DNA of 64,000 nt from assembly GCF_014857925.1 (NCBI RefSeq), contig NZ_JACYVZ010000002.1:222455-286454 (forward strand), written 5' to 3'. Below are positions 1-10,114 of the stretch, piece by piece; the stretch's first letter is position 1; every line of letters begins with the position of its first letter. The notes beneath the pieces were generated by a model. It saw only the letters and a program-made list of their open reading frames with translations. It made no database searches and was not told where the DNA came from. The translations under genes were made by a program, and so were the position numbers. Source of the stretch: Cysteiniphilum marinum (GTDB lineage Bacteria; Pseudomonadota; Gammaproteobacteria; Francisellales; Francisellaceae).

Positions 1-542
1 AAAAAACGTTTATGTTTAATGGCATTGTTCAACACAATCGCAACAAACTACTACGTACATTCAAAGGAACTGATGGGATCAAAACAGGTTATACCAAAAA
101 AGCAGGTTATAATTTGGTTGCCTCTGCTGTGCAAAACAATCAACGCTATATTAGTGTGATCCTTGGCTCACCTAGCGCCCATGTGCGCGAGCAGGAATCT
201 GAAAAGCTCTTAAATTTCGGTTTTAGTAAATTCGTTGATCAACTACTTTATAGTAAAGATCATGTTATCTCACTTGATAACACCGCTATTACCGATGCAG
301 CTAAAGATGCTACGTTAACAGTAATTGGCAAAGATGACATCACCAAAACGATCCCAAAATCTTTTGTTAACCATTTAAGCCAAAAAGTTGTGCTATTACC
401 AGGACTTAAGGCGCCTATTGATAAAGGACAAAAAGTTGGCACACTCATCATTAGTGCAGGTGATTATGAGGTTATTGAGGTTCCTGTTTATGCTAATAAT
501 GCGATTGAGCGTGCGGGATTCTTTAGTCGCTGGTTTGGTTAA
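1..542 (+). CDS. dacA: D-alanyl-D-alanine carboxypeptidase (PBP5/6 family), 3' part
   Basis: The reading frame is open from the window edge, so this is the C-terminal part of a longer gene; the ATG at 12 is internal. The family trims the terminal D-Ala from peptidoglycan stem peptides in the periplasm. Visible here is the third active-site motif in the context DGIKTGYT, followed by AGYNLVASA as in PBP5/PBP6. The beta-sandwich C-terminal domain follows. The end (FFSRWFG) would be the amphipathic membrane-anchoring helix. The SxxK and SxN motifs lie outside the window. The choice between dacA and dacC cannot be made from this part. Confidence 0.88.
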   Translation, partial: KTFMFNGIVQHNRNKLLRTFKGTDGIKTGYTKKAGYNLVASAVQNNQRYISVILGSPSAHVREQESEKLLNFGFSKFVDQLLYSKDHVISLDNTAITDAAKDATLTVIGKDDITKTIPKSFVNHLSQKVVLLPGLKAPIDKGQKVGTLIISAGDYEVIEVPVYANNAIERAGFFSRWFG

Positions 543-605
543 TCTCGCTTTTTTGTCACAATATTCTATACTCTAGTTACCTAAATTTGGATCAAGGATG
601 AAAGA

Positions 606-881
606 ATGCCATTTTATTACAATGCTGCAGATTCTAAAAATAGCGCGCGTGATTTTATTGCAGTAACGATTTATACCAACAAATATATCATTAAAGGTGA
701 AATATCTGTGCGTGTAGGTGTACGCTTAACCGATCACATCAATAGTGAAACCAGTGGCAAATTTATTGCACTACGCAATGCAAAAATCTATCAAGATATA
801 AATAACGAGCCTGCTAGTGAGTGTAAATTTATGAATATTAATCTAGAAAACATCCTCTTCTTGCACCCTGATGATGAATAA
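606..881 (+). CDS. Small conserved-looking protein of unknown function, 91 aa
   Basis: Starts 63 bp after the carboxypeptidase gene on the same strand. The protein has no signal peptide or membrane segment. Its middle alternates hydrophobic residues (YTNKYIIKGEISV, then VRLTDHIN, then FIALRNAKIY), suggesting a small beta-sheet domain. I see a weak resemblance to DUF6812-type small proteins, by pattern memory only. It could be co-transcribed with the upstream gene. No function is assigned. Confidence 0.6.
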   Translation: MPFYYNAADSKNSARDFIAVTIYTNKYIIKGEISVRVGVRLTDHINSETSGKFIALRNAKIYQDINNEPASECKFMNINLENILFLHPDDE

Positions 882-920
882 CTTTGTAACAATGGTATAC
901 AAAACCTAGTCAAGAAACTC

Positions 921-960
921 TGTAAAATAGTTTGTGTGCGGTATATAATGCTCGAGCATT
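921..960 (+). promoter_or_regulatory. Promoter with overlapping palindromic operator for the TetR gene
   Basis: A perfect TATAAT -10 box lies at 944-949, about 30 bp before the GTG start. A perfect 14-bp palindrome (AATGCTCGAGCATT, 947-960) overlaps its end. A weak -35 (TGTAAA, 921-926) has 17-bp spacing. A palindrome on the -10 box of a TetR gene is the usual layout for autorepression; that it binds this protein is inference. Confidence 0.6.
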
Positions 961-978
961 GAAATAAGGAGCTCACGC

Positions 979-1581
979 GTGACAGAGAAGCAAAAAGGTC
1001 AAAAAAAAATCGTAAATGCTGCCAAGAAACTATTTGTAAAGAAGGGCTTTGATGGTACATCTCTACGCGATATTGCAGACAAAGCACAAGTCCCTGTCTC
1101 ACTAATTTATCACTACTTTGAGAACAAGGTTCATTTATGGCAAGAGGTTAAAATGAGCCTCTTGATCGATAGTGGTTGGATGGGTGATCACCATCTTGAT
1201 AAAGATCGTAATTTTGCTGAATTTCTAGAATACTTCATCAATATGCGCTTGCAATTATTATATGCCAACCCTGATATTGTAAGACTCTTTGACTGGCAAC
1301 GACTTGAAAGTGGCAAAAACCAACTCTTTGGCTTGGGTAATGCACCCAAAAATGGCAACTGGAAAACACTTTTAGACTACTTGCAGATTTATCGCGAAAA
1401 AGGTCAAGTTACCGATGCACTTAGCGATGAAGCGGTGACGAGCATGGTATTTGGCTTGATTTTAGGGCCTTTTGTACGCACCGGACAAGCTTACTTTAAA
1501 AACAAGGATGAATACGCCATATATAAAGAGGTGATCACAACAACACTTATTCAAACACTTGCTGCAAAGCACATTGAGTAA
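979..1581 (+). CDS. TetR/AcrR-family transcriptional regulator
   Basis: A 200-aa protein with an N-terminal TetR helix-turn-helix at about residues 8-55 (IVNAAKKLFVKKGFDGTSLRDIADKAQVP, then SLIYHYFENK). The C-terminal helical part would bind an effector. The start is GTG, chosen because AGGAG (968-972) sits 6 bp upstream and the TetR domain begins right after it. The effector is unknown. The sodium/proton antiporter gene follows 62 bp downstream on the same strand and may be a target along with the gene's own palindromic operator. Confidence 0.9.
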   Translation: MTEKQKGQKKIVNAAKKLFVKKGFDGTSLRDIADKAQVPVSLIYHYFENKVHLWQEVKMSLLIDSGWMGDHHLDKDRNFAEFLEYFINMRLQLLYANPDIVRLFDWQRLESGKNQLFGLGNAPKNGNWKTLLDYLQIYREKGQVTDALSDEAVTSMVFGLILGPFVRTGQAYFKNKDEYAIYKEVITTTLIQTLAAKHIE

Positions 1582-1643
1582 TTTGTAAAACACTCTAACA
1601 TAACAGTAATTTAATTAAGTAAAAAAGAAGGGGAAATATATTT

Positions 1644-2789
1644 ATGAGCAAAGAGAGAAAGCTCAGCATTGAAGTTATTGGCGGTATTATCTTATTCACC
1701 GCAGCAGTTGCCGCCATTGTTGTTAATAACTCATGGCTTAGCCCGTATTATCATATGTTAGAAACGGTTTATGCCGGCGTATCTATTGGTAACTTTGCTT
1801 TACAGAAGAATCTCGTTCATTGGATTAATGATGGATTTATGGCGCTTTATTTCTTATTGGTTGGCTTGGAAATAAAACGTGAATTCGTTGGCGGCACACT
1901 GTCTAGCAAATCCAATATTATTATTCCTGCCATTGTTGCTTTGTTTGGTTTATTAGTGCCTGCACTTATCTACTTTCTAATCAATCAGCATAATCCAAAC
2001 TATATCGATGGTTGGGCAATCCCAACAGCTACTGACATTGCCTTCACTTTAGGCATATTGGCTCTCCTTGGTTCGCGTATTCCGACATCGCTTAAAATAC
2101 TTGTAACTACAATTGCCATCTTTGATGATATTGCTGCTATTGCGATTATCGCTGCATTTTATACCAGCAACTTATCTCTTATCTCATTGTTTGCCGCTTT
2201 AATCTGTATTGTCGTACTTATTTGCATGAATCGCTTAGGCGTAAGAAAACTTGCTCCATTTATGATTGTTGGTGTCATTATGTGGTTATGTGTTTTACAA
2301 TCAGGTGTCCACGCCACCCTTGCCGGTGTTGCTTTGGCACTCACCATTCCACATACTGAAAAAAACTCTCCCCTATTGAAACTAGAGCATGGTTTAAATC
2401 CTTGGATTATCTTTATGGTTTTACCACTATTTGCCTTTGCCAACGCAGGCATTAGCTTTAGCGGCATGAGTTTATCACACCTGTTTCATCCGGTATCACT
2501 TGGGATCATCTTGGGATTATTCTTAGGAAAACAAATCGGAATATTTATCAGTCTTTATCTCTTTAGTAAAACGAAATACTTCACCATTGGACGCCAACTA
2601 TCAGTGCCTCAGCTTTACGGTATTAGCTTAGTTTGTGGTATTGGTTTTACTATGAGTTTATTTATCGGCACACTTGCCTTTAGCACACCTGATCTTATGA
2701 ACATGGTCAAAGTTGGTGTTTTAGTAGGTTCATTAATCTCTGGACTTGTCGGCTATCTTGTACTTAGAAAGTGTTGCAAACCCACATAA
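1644..2789 (+). CDS. nhaA: Na+/H+ antiporter NhaA
   Basis: A 381-aa inner-membrane protein with the NhaA pattern of about 12 helices. Family NhaA exports Na+ (or Li+) in exchange for protons and supports salt and alkaline tolerance. The ion-site aspartates are visible: D131 in [11 protein letters not shown] (E. coli D133) and the pair D161/D162 in [11 protein letters not shown] (E. coli D163/D164). Length matches the family. An AAGAAGGGG ribosome site precedes the ATG. It may be controlled by the TetR regulator encoded just upstream. Confidence 0.96.
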   Translation: MSKERKLSIEVIGGIILFTAAVAAIVVNNSWLSPYYHMLETVYAGVSIGNFALQKNLVHWINDGFMALYFLLVGLEIKREFVGGTLSSKSNIIIPAIVALFGLLVPALIYFLINQHNPNYIDGWAIPTATDIAFTLGILALLGSRIPTSLKILVTTIAIFDDIAAIAIIAAFYTSNLSLISLFAALICIVVLICMNRLGVRKLAPFMIVGVIMWLCVLQSGVHATLAGVALALTIPHTEKNSPLLKLEHGLNPWIIFMVLPLFAFANAGISFSGMSLSHLFHPVSLGIILGLFLGKQIGIFISLYLFSKTKYFTIGRQLSVPQLYGISLVCGIGFTMSLFIGTLAFSTPDLMNMVKVGVLVGSLISGLVGYLVLRKCCKPT

Positions 2790-2828
2790 GATAATAGCTA
2801 GAATGTTACCGTCAGTAACTTTCAAGAA

Positions 2829-4121
2829 TTACTTTAAGCGCTTTATTAGTGGCACACCTAATGTTATTGCTCGATAAATAAAAAATAACAAATATGCAAG
2901 CCATAATCCAACATTGCCAAATGCCCATAATACAGCGACACTTAACAAATATAAAACCATGGATGCAATCATTGCATTACGCATAATCGTTGTTTTAAGC
3001 AGACCAACAAACACACCATCTAACCAAAAACTAAATACCGCGATTAATGGGAATATAATTGAGAAAATAACATAGTGCTCAGCTGTCTGGCGGACACTTG
3101 CAATAGAGGTTAACAAATCAAATACCCACGGGTAAACACAGGCATAAATCAAAACAAACAGTAAACTAAAAGCAATAGAGTAACTCAGCGTATATAACAA
3201 AGTACGTTTTAATGTGCTTTTATCATTTTGCCCAACATTTTCACCAACAAGCGTTTCTGTTGCATTGGCTAAAGCATCCAAAAAAAGTGCTAACAACATC
3301 GCAAATTCAATCAGCAAAGTATTTGCAGCAAGCACCTCTTGACCCATATGTGCTGAGAACACAAAGAATGAGTTAATACAGACCTGCAAACACAAAGAGC
3401 GTATGAAAATATCACCATTGACTGACATAAATGCTTGATAAGCTCGCCAATTAAATTGATTGCGATGTATTAACTTCTTCAATGAAACCTTGTTATCTTT
3501 GGCGATTCTAATGCTAAAAAACAATGCAAATATACAACTTAAGGCTTGTGACCACACCACAGAATAGGCAATGCCCTTAATATCTAAATGCAGTAACTTA
3601 ACAAAAATAAGACTCAACAAAATACCTGAGATGCTTGTAATAAGTGCCATCAAGAAAGCAAGCTTTGCCCGTTGTAGCGCAATAAAAAAGCCAAGTAAGA
3701 CATAATTAATAAAGACAAACAACAAAGCATAAATGGTGATATTAAAGTATTCACTAAATAGCTTGGTTACGGCTTGATTCATCGACAATATTGCTAATGC
3801 CAAATCATAAATAATACCTTGAAACACAATCAATATAAACGCCAATATCATCGCGACAATAAGCGCCTTTACTAACCAGTCAAAGATCTTATTAAAATCT
3901 CTCTTACCGTATTGCTGCGCAATAACACCCGTTGTACTCATTCGCAAGAAGTAAAACAATGCACTGATAAAAGTGATGACTGAAACACCTAAAGCACTGG
4001 CTGCCAGATAACTACTAGCATGCAGATTACCCATCAATGCCGAATTAACAATACCACATAATGGCAGACTAATATTGGCAAGGATTAAAGGAAGCGACAG
4101 CTGAATGATTTTCTTATGCAC
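2829..4121 (-). CDS. MATE-family efflux transporter, DinF type
   Basis: A 430-aa polytopic membrane protein with two homologous halves, typical of MATE exporters that use Na+ or H+ gradients to expel drugs or organic cations. The N-terminal segment (VNSALMGNL, then FLRMSTTGVIAQQYG) resembles the DinF subgroup. It converges with nhaA; the 39 bp between them holds only a 5-bp hairpin. kdsA ends 16 bp upstream on the same strand, so the two may be co-transcribed. The substrate is unknown. Confidence 0.88.
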   Translation of the reverse strand: MHKKIIQLSLPLILANISLPLCGIVNSALMGNLHASSYLAASALGVSVITFISALFYFLRMSTTGVIAQQYGKRDFNKIFDWLVKALIVAMILAFILIVFQGIIYDLALAILSMNQAVTKLFSEYFNITIYALLFVFINYVLLGFFIALQRAKLAFLMALITSISGILLSLIFVKLLHLDIKGIAYSVVWSQALSCIFALFFSIRIAKDNKVSLKKLIHRNQFNWRAYQAFMSVNGDIFIRSLCLQVCINSFFVFSAHMGQEVLAANTLLIEFAMLLALFLDALANATETLVGENVGQNDKSTLKRTLLYTLSYSIAFSLLFVLIYACVYPWVFDLLTSIASVRQTAEHYVIFSIIFPLIAVFSFWLDGVFVGLLKTTIMRNAMIASMVLYLLSVAVLWAFGNVGLWLAYLLFFIYRAITLGVPLIKRLK

Positions 4122-4136
4122 AATCAGCCACGTTGA

Positions 4137-4970
4137 TTAAAGTGTATTTTCTAATAGAGGTTGTGATTTAACAACACGGTCAATCTGTTGAAGTTGCATT
4201 AATAATGACTTCATTTTTTGAATTGGTAACGCATTTGGTCCATCACTTAAAGCCTTAGCTGGATCTGGATGTGTTTCCATAAATATGCCTGAAATCCCCG
4301 CTGCGACTGCCGCACGAGCCAATACTGGTACAAACTCACGCTGCCCGCCTGAGACATTACCCTGTCCACCTGGCAACTGTACCGAATGTGTTGCATCATA
4401 GACCACAGGACAACCTGTTTCACGCATAACCGCTAATGAGCGCATATCTGAAACCAGATTGTTATAACCAAAGCTTGCACCTCTTTCACATGCCATCACT
4501 TGCTTATTGCCTGTTGATTTGGCTTTCTCCATCACCTGCTTCATATCCCAAGGTGCTAAGAATTGCCCTTTTTTAATATTAACGGGCAAGCCTTGCTCGC
4601 AAACTCTTACAATAAAGTTTGTCTGACGACATAAAAAAGCAGGTGTTTGCAATACATCGACAACACTTGCAACCTCTGACAATGGTGTATCTTCATGTAC
4701 ATCTGTTAATATCGGAACCTTAATTTCCTTTTTAACTTTCGCTAAAATCTCAAGTCCTTTATCAATACCAGGACCTCTGAAGCTATTAATCGATGAGCGA
4801 TTGGCTTTATCAAAAGAAGATTTATAAATAAACGAAATACCTAACTCATCGGTTAATTCTTTGAGATAACCTGCTGTATCCATTGCTAGCGCCTCTGATT
4901 CAATAACACAAGGTCCCGCAATTAAAAAAAATGGCTTATCCATCCCTACTTCAAAGTCTAATAATTTCAT
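4137..4970 (-). CDS. kdsA: 2-dehydro-3-deoxyphosphooctonate (Kdo-8-P) aldolase
   Basis: Condenses arabinose-5-phosphate with phosphoenolpyruvate to Kdo-8-phosphate for LPS inner core. Family motifs are [15 protein letters not shown] near the N-terminus, [16 protein letters not shown] and FMETHPDP. The frame is open to 5078, but the extra 36 residues have no counterpart in KdsA. The start is placed at the second ATG of a double ATG (4970), with GGA 7 bp upstream, giving 277 aa, the normal length; 4973 is equally possible. The gene is divergent from plsY. Confidence 0.95.
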   Translation of the reverse strand: MKLLDFEVGMDKPFFLIAGPCVIESEALAMDTAGYLKELTDELGISFIYKSSFDKANRSSINSFRGPGIDKGLEILAKVKKEIKVPILTDVHEDTPLSEVASVVDVLQTPAFLCRQTNFIVRVCEQGLPVNIKKGQFLAPWDMKQVMEKAKSTGNKQVMACERGASFGYNNLVSDMRSLAVMRETGCPVVYDATHSVQLPGGQGNVSGGQREFVPVLARAAVAAGISGIFMETHPDPAKALSDGPNALPIQKMKSLLMQLQQIDRVVKSQPLLENTL

Positions 4971-5111
4971 CATATGATCCAATTTGGCTAAAACTTGAAG
5001 TAGTTTAATGTGCACGAACCTAAATAGGAAGGGCTTTCTTAAATGAAGGCTTGACTTAATACTCAAAAATTCAGACACTCATGGGCAGTTTAAATCATAC
5101 TGTACACAATT

Positions 5112-5705
5112 ATGCTATTTATTTTAATGCTTATCATTGGCTACTTATTTGGTTCAATTAATAGTGCCATTATCACCTGTAAACTCATGGGTTTACCTTC
5201 ACCGCGCAGTATTGGTTCAGGCAATCCAGGAGCGACTAATGTCTTGCGTCTAGGAGGCAAAAAGGCTGCAGCAATCACGCTTTTAGGTGACGCTCTGAAA
5301 GGCTTAATTCCTGTACTCATTGCTCATGCTTTATACTTAAGCGCAACGGAGACTGGTTATATCGCACTTCTTGCCGTTATTGGTCATATATTTCCTGTGT
5401 TCTTTGGCTTTAAAGGTGGCAAAGGCGTTGCCACTTTAATTGGTGTCATTCTTGGGTTTTATTGGTTGATTGGTATTATCTTTCTTGCCACATGGCTCAT
5501 ATGCGCTTTAATTACCAAATACTCTTCACTCTCTGCATTAATTGCGACGATTGTCTCTGCTATTTGTGTGATTTTCATCTTTAATTTTAATACCGCACTA
5601 CCATTTATCATTATTGCTGTTATTGTCATCTTAAGACATCACGAGAATATTAAGCGTTTAATCAATGGCAGCGAAAGCAAAATAGGTCAAAAGAAAAATG
5701 CCTGA
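5112..5705 (+). CDS. plsY: Acyl-phosphate:glycerol-3-phosphate acyltransferase PlsY
   Basis: A 197-aa membrane enzyme that makes lysophosphatidate from acyl-phosphate in phospholipid synthesis. The three PlsY loops are visible: GSGNPGATNVLR, GHIFPVFFGFKGGKGVAT and RHHENIKRL near the C-terminus. Several hydrophobic segments are consistent with the seven-helix family fold. The last 8 bp overlap the mutM start, so translation is probably coupled. No clear Shine-Dalgarno precedes the ATG. Confidence 0.95.
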   Translation: MLFILMLIIGYLFGSINSAIITCKLMGLPSPRSIGSGNPGATNVLRLGGKKAAAITLLGDALKGLIPVLIAHALYLSATETGYIALLAVIGHIFPVFFGFKGGKGVATLIGVILGFYWLIGIIFLATWLICALITKYSSLSALIATIVSAICVIFIFNFNTALPFIIIAVIVILRHHENIKRLINGSESKIGQKKNA

Positions 5706-6516
5706 ATTACCTGAAGTCGAGACGGTTAAAAACGGTCTTAGCTTATATTGCTTAAAACGCAAAATCATCAGCGCTCATACTTATATTGATAAACTACGCT
5801 ATCCCCTAGATCCTAAGCTTAGTGATAAAGTAACCAACCAATGCATTCATGATATATCAAGACGTGGTAAGCATTTGATTATCACCTTAGATGATTATGC
5901 ATTGATTATTCATCTTGGCATGTCTGGCGTATTGCAAATCATTGATAACAATGCCTATCAGCATAAAAAACATGACCATATTGTCTTACAGCTCGATGAT
6001 GGTCAGACGATCTTTTACCATGATCCACGTCGCTTTGGTTATTGGGATATTACCGACAGTGATCCTTTGGCACATAAATGCTTTTTAAACTACGGTCCTG
6101 AGCCTTTAACACAACACTTCAATAGTCGCTATTTGCAACGCGCACTTAACGCACGCACACAAGCGATAAAAAGTGTGATTATGGATAACAAAATCGTGGT
6201 TGGTGTTGGCAATATCTATGCTTGTGAAAGTTTGTTTAAAGCAGGCATTTCACCATTGAAACCTGCCAGCACCTTAACAAAAAATGAAATCAGCAAGCTT
6301 ATCGACGCCATTAAATCCACCTTATTGCAAGCGATTAAAGCCGGTGGCACCACCTTGAAAGACTATAAGAATGCCACGGGCAAACCCGGCTATTTTGCCC
6401 AATCTTTAGCAGTTTATGGACAAAAAGACAAAGCATGCCAGATCTGTTCAACTATTATTTCATCAATTGTCATCAATCAACGCAACACCTTCTATTGCCC
6501 ACAATGTCAACCATAA
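5698..6516 (+). CDS. mutM: Formamidopyrimidine-DNA glycosylase
   Basis: A bifunctional glycosylase/AP lyase that removes 8-oxoguanine and ring-opened purines. It starts MPELPEVET, with the catalytic N-terminal proline and glutamate. KSVIMDNKIVVGVGNIYACE is the helix-two-turn-helix segment. A C-terminal zinc finger reads CQIC, 16 residues, then CPQC. The 272-aa length is normal. It overlaps plsY and is followed 12 bp later by holA, so the three form one transcript. Confidence 0.97.
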   Translation: MPELPEVETVKNGLSLYCLKRKIISAHTYIDKLRYPLDPKLSDKVTNQCIHDISRRGKHLIITLDDYALIIHLGMSGVLQIIDNNAYQHKKHDHIVLQLDDGQTIFYHDPRRFGYWDITDSDPLAHKCFLNYGPEPLTQHFNSRYLQRALNARTQAIKSVIMDNKIVVGVGNIYACESLFKAGISPLKPASTLTKNEISKLIDAIKSTLLQAIKAGGTTLKDYKNATGKPGYFAQSLAVYGQKDKACQICSTIISSIVINQRNTFYCPQCQP

Positions 6517-6528
6517 GGGAAAAGAATA

Positions 6529-7521
6529 ATGATCAAAGCAACGAACTACCTAGAAGCATTAAAAGCCATTGCAAAAAAAGATTTCCCTTGTTATATCATT
6601 ACTGGCAAAGAACCTTATCAAAAAAACAAACTCATTGAACAAATCAATGCCAAATATAAAGCACAAAATTTTGAGATTCTGCGCACACAAATCATCAATC
6701 AGCAATATGATTTTTTACAAAGCAATTTCAATAGCTTTAGTCTGTTTGCCGAAGAGCGTTTATTGCAACTCACGATTACTAAAGCACCTGATAAGAATGC
6801 GCAAAAACTGCTCGTTGAATGCCTTAACAACATCTCACAAAGTGATCGTTTTTTATTGATTTTTGATGATCTGACAAGTGCACAACAAAAAACAAAATGG
6901 TTTCAATCGATTGTACAAAAAGCACTATATGTTCAAGTATGGCCAGTTAGCATTCAAGAATCGATTAAACTCATTAAGCTTGAGCTTGGCTCTCTAAATA
7001 AACCGATTACATTAACCGAAGATGCCTTGATGCTCTTAGCACAAAAAACCGAAGGCAATCTCTTTGCTGCTAATCAAATGATTAGCTTACTACAACATCA
7101 ACCGCAAACGCATTTTGATGATAAGGCACTTACTGAGTATTTATCCAATGCGATGAATTACGATGTATTTGATCTGGCACAAAGCCTTATCGAACAAAAT
7201 ATGAATCGCTCACTGGTGATATTGCAGCATCTGTTCAAAGAGCGTGTTGAGAATGCCATTATTCTTTGGGCAATTCTCAAAGAGCTACGCATTTGCTATA
7301 ACCTAAGCACGCAAACGCCACAACAGCAACAACAGACCTTTATGCGCAATAATATCTGGAAAACACGCCAAGCGCCTTATGCACGGCTATCTAAGAAATT
7401 TAGCAAACAACATTATGCCAAGCTTTTTAATCAATGCTTTGCCATTGACTTACTCGTTAAAGGAATCGAGCAAGGTGATGCAGAACAAGCATTGACTGAA
7501 TTAGTATGTCAATTATACTAA
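6529..7521 (+). CDS. holA: DNA polymerase III delta subunit
   Basis: A 330-aa clamp-loader subunit that opens the beta sliding clamp. The architecture fits the family: an N-terminal AAA+-like domain without a Walker A (FPCYIITGKEPYQKNKLIEQI) and a C-terminal collar domain (ARLSKKFSKQHYAKLF, IDLLVKGIEQGDAEQALTEL). Residues near 63-75 (FNSFSLFAEERLLQL) match the beta-binding segment of delta. The ORF begins 12 bp after mutM. It converges with argH. Confidence 0.9.
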   Translation: MIKATNYLEALKAIAKKDFPCYIITGKEPYQKNKLIEQINAKYKAQNFEILRTQIINQQYDFLQSNFNSFSLFAEERLLQLTITKAPDKNAQKLLVECLNNISQSDRFLLIFDDLTSAQQKTKWFQSIVQKALYVQVWPVSIQESIKLIKLELGSLNKPITLTEDALMLLAQKTEGNLFAANQMISLLQHQPQTHFDDKALTEYLSNAMNYDVFDLAQSLIEQNMNRSLVILQHLFKERVENAIILWAILKELRICYNLSTQTPQQQQQTFMRNNIWKTRQAPYARLSKKFSKQHYAKLFNQCFAIDLLVKGIEQGDAEQALTELVCQLY

Positions 7522-7566
7522 AATATCGCAGCAGCTGTAGACGTTTAGCCACAATCTAACAGTTGC

Positions 7567-8991
7567 CTATGCCTCAATCTCAGAGATTGCCTTTTTGACA
7601 TTTGCAATGGATGTGCCGCCTATTGCTGTTTTGCTATTCACTGCTGAGTCAATGCTTAATACTTGATAGACATCGTTATCAATCATCACTGAAAAACGTT
7701 GAAATTCAGAAAGTGTTAAGTCGATTAATGATTTATTTTCACTTAAGGCATAGGCGGTAATTTCTCCAACGATATGATGTGCTTTTCTAAAGGCAATACC
7801 TTTTTTAGCCAAATAATCAGCCAGTTCCGTTGCCACACAAAAACTGCCATCATAGTTTTTATCTCTATTTACCACTAAGCTTTCAACCGTTATCGTTGTT
7901 ACTTGCAACAAGTCAACTACGGTATCAACGGCTGCAAAAAGTGCTTCTTTATCCTCTTGCAAATCTTTGTTATACCCCGATGGTAAGGCTTTAACAGTTG
8001 CTAATAATGCAACTAAATAGCCATTTAAGCGTCCCGCTTTGCCACGAACCAACTCCATCGCATCTGGGTTTTTCTTCTGTGGCATGAGTGATGAACCCGT
8101 TGTGACTAAATCACTCATTTCAACCAAGCCAAACTCCGTCGTTGAATAGATAATCATATCCTCAGCAAAGCGACTCAAATGCGCCCCAATAAGGCTAATC
8201 GCAGCTAATAGTTCAATAATGTAATCGCGATCACTGACTGCATCCAAGCTATTTTGGGCAATCTCATCAAACCCCAACGCATCTGCCATTTTCTGGCGAT
8301 CTAATGCCCACGCATTGCCCGCAATCGCCCCCATGCCTAGTGGTGAGATATTAACACGCTTCTTAATATCGACAAGTCTCGCATAATCGCGTTTCAACAT
8401 CTCATAAAAGGATAAGAAATAATGCCCCCATGTAATCGGTTGCGCCTGTTGCAAATGAGTATAGCCCATGACAAATACATCAACATTTGCTTTAGCTTGC
8501 GCGACAAAAGCCGCTTGTAAAGATTTGATCAGATCACATAAATGCTCAATATGCTCAAGCACCCATAACCTTGTCGCGCAAGAGACTTGTTCATTGCGGG
8601 ATCTTCCCGTATTAGCTTTATAGGCAAGATCACCTATTTTACCCACTAGTGATTGCTCTACAAAGGTATGAATATCTTCAACATCATCATTGATTGCCTG
8701 CTGAATAAGATACGGATTATTATCAACCTCATATTCGATCTCTGCTAAGGCTTGATGCAACGCCTTCAATTCGTTATCTGATAAAACATTGATATCGCAC
8801 AGTGCTTCAGTAAATGCTTTTGTCGCTTTGATATCATAGGGGAAAAGCCGATAATCAAAACTCAATGATTCATTAAAGCGTACAAACAAAGGGTTGTTGT
8901 CCTCACTAAAACGCCCACCCCAGAGTTTTTGTTTTCTTTGCACTTCTAAGTCATTACCTTGTTGCATTAATTTATCTGTTATTTCTGCCAT
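7567..8991 (-). CDS. argH: Argininosuccinate lyase
   Basis: Last step of arginine synthesis: argininosuccinate to arginine plus fumarate. The fumarase/aspartase signature GSSLMPQKKNPD is present, as are KLWGGRF near the N-terminus and TGRSRNEQ, typical of ArgH. The 474-aa length is normal. The start lies inside the 3' end of argE (13-bp overlap), so the two are translationally coupled. It is the distal gene of the leftward arginine cluster. Confidence 0.96.
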   Translation of the reverse strand: MAEITDKLMQQGNDLEVQRKQKLWGGRFSEDNNPLFVRFNESLSFDYRLFPYDIKATKAFTEALCDINVLSDNELKALHQALAEIEYEVDNNPYLIQQAINDDVEDIHTFVEQSLVGKIGDLAYKANTGRSRNEQVSCATRLWVLEHIEHLCDLIKSLQAAFVAQAKANVDVFVMGYTHLQQAQPITWGHYFLSFYEMLKRDYARLVDIKKRVNISPLGMGAIAGNAWALDRQKMADALGFDEIAQNSLDAVSDRDYIIELLAAISLIGAHLSRFAEDMIIYSTTEFGLVEMSDLVTTGSSLMPQKKNPDAMELVRGKAGRLNGYLVALLATVKALPSGYNKDLQEDKEALFAAVDTVVDLLQVTTITVESLVVNRDKNYDGSFCVATELADYLAKKGIAFRKAHHIVGEITAYALSENKSLIDLTLSEFQRFSVMIDNDVYQVLSIDSAVNSKTAIGGTSIANVKKAISEIEA

Positions 8992-10097
8992 GGCTTATCC
9001 TTTAATTCATTAAAAAATGTGATAAAAAATAGAACGCCCTCGTTGATTTGCTCTACATAAATAAATTCATCGGCACTGTGGGAGCGCTTTGAGTCTCCTG
9101 GTGAGAACTTAACACTTGGGCAATTAACAATCGCTTGATCTGACGTCGTTGGTGAGCCATAGCTATTAATACCCTTTGCTAATAATGCTTGCATTAACGG
9201 ATGCTCAAGTGGCGTTTTACTGGCTTTAATGCGTAGTGATCTAGGTGTGATTTCTGATGACATATATTGACGCATAATGTGCAGTACATCCTCATTACCA
9301 TAGGCATCAGTCGATCTAACATCAACAACAAAATGACATTTTTCAGGGACGACATTGTGCTTTACTCCTGCTTCAATCATCGTCACACTCATTTTCACAT
9401 CACCCAATGTCTCTGAAGTTTGTGCAAACTGATAACTGTTAAGCCAATTGATATCATCAACAGCTTTTAATATCGCATTATCTCCCTCATCGCGTGCAGC
9501 ATGTCCTGTCTTGCCATGGGCGACACAATCGCAAACCATTAAGCCCTTTTCGCTAATCGCAAGCTCCATGCTCGTTGGCTCACCAACGATTGCAAAATCA
9601 ATAGCATCAAAAAAGGTTAGCGCCAACTCGGCACCATTTTTGCCTGAAACCTCTTCTTCTGCAGCCGCACATAATAATAGATTAAAAGGAAGATCTGCCC
9701 TTTCATAAAAATAACTAAAAGTAGCTATCATACTCACCAAAGCGCCACCGGCATCATTGGCTCCCAAGCCATATAATTTACCATCAATAATTTCAGCACT
9801 ATAAGGATCACGCGTGTAGCTCTTGCTCGGTGGCACGGTATCGTGATGGGAAATCAATAAAACGGATGGTTTATTATCATCAAAATATTTATTCTTAGCA
9901 CACACATTATTGCCAACTAAGGTGCTAGTAATACCACGTTCAAACAGCCATTGTTGAATAAATGCCGCAGTTTGTACCTCGTCTTTTGAAATCGATGGGA
10001 TTTCAATCAAACACTTGAGCAATGCCAAGGCCTCTGCTTGTTTATGTGCTATATCTTCAATCAATACATCAGAATGCATACTTATACTATTTGTCAT
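8979..10097 (-). CDS. argE: M20-family deacylase of the arginine pathway (N-acyl-ornithine or N-acyl-citrulline deacylase)
   Basis: A 372-aa zinc amidohydrolase of peptidase family M20. Metal-binding and catalytic segments are visible: LISHHDTVP (His/Asp), GANDAGGAL (bridging Asp), AAAEEEVSG (Glu general base and ligand) and IVGEPTS. In E. coli this step acts on N-acetylornithine. Here the carbamoyltransferase gene two positions upstream is of the N-succinylornithine type, so the likelier substrate is N-succinylcitrulline (or N-acetylcitrulline). That substrate choice is inference from context. Confidence 0.88.
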   Translation of the reverse strand: MTNSISMHSDVLIEDIAHKQAEALALLKCLIEIPSISKDEVQTAAFIQQWLFERGITSTLVGNNVCAKNKYFDDNKPSVLLISHHDTVPPSKSYTRDPYSAEIIDGKLYGLGANDAGGALVSMIATFSYFYERADLPFNLLLCAAAEEEVSGKNGAELALTFFDAIDFAIVGEPTSMELAISEKGLMVCDCVAHGKTGHAARDEGDNAILKAVDDINWLNSYQFAQTSETLGDVKMSVTMIEAGVKHNVVPEKCHFVVDVRSTDAYGNEDVLHIMRQYMSSEITPRSLRIKASKTPLEHPLMQALLAKGINSYGSPTTSDQAIVNCPSVKFSPGDSKRSHSADEFIYVEQINEGVLFFITFFNELKDKPWQK

Positions 10098-10114
10098 TAA
10101 TTAATACCCTTAAA

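Noticed and set aside
2805..2819. Bidirectional terminator between nhaA and the MATE gene
   Set aside because: GTTAC/GTAAC is only 5 bp with weak T-runs; not enough.
4974..5078. N-terminal extension of KdsA
   Set aside because: The extra residues have no match in the family and a double ATG with GGA upstream gives the normal length.
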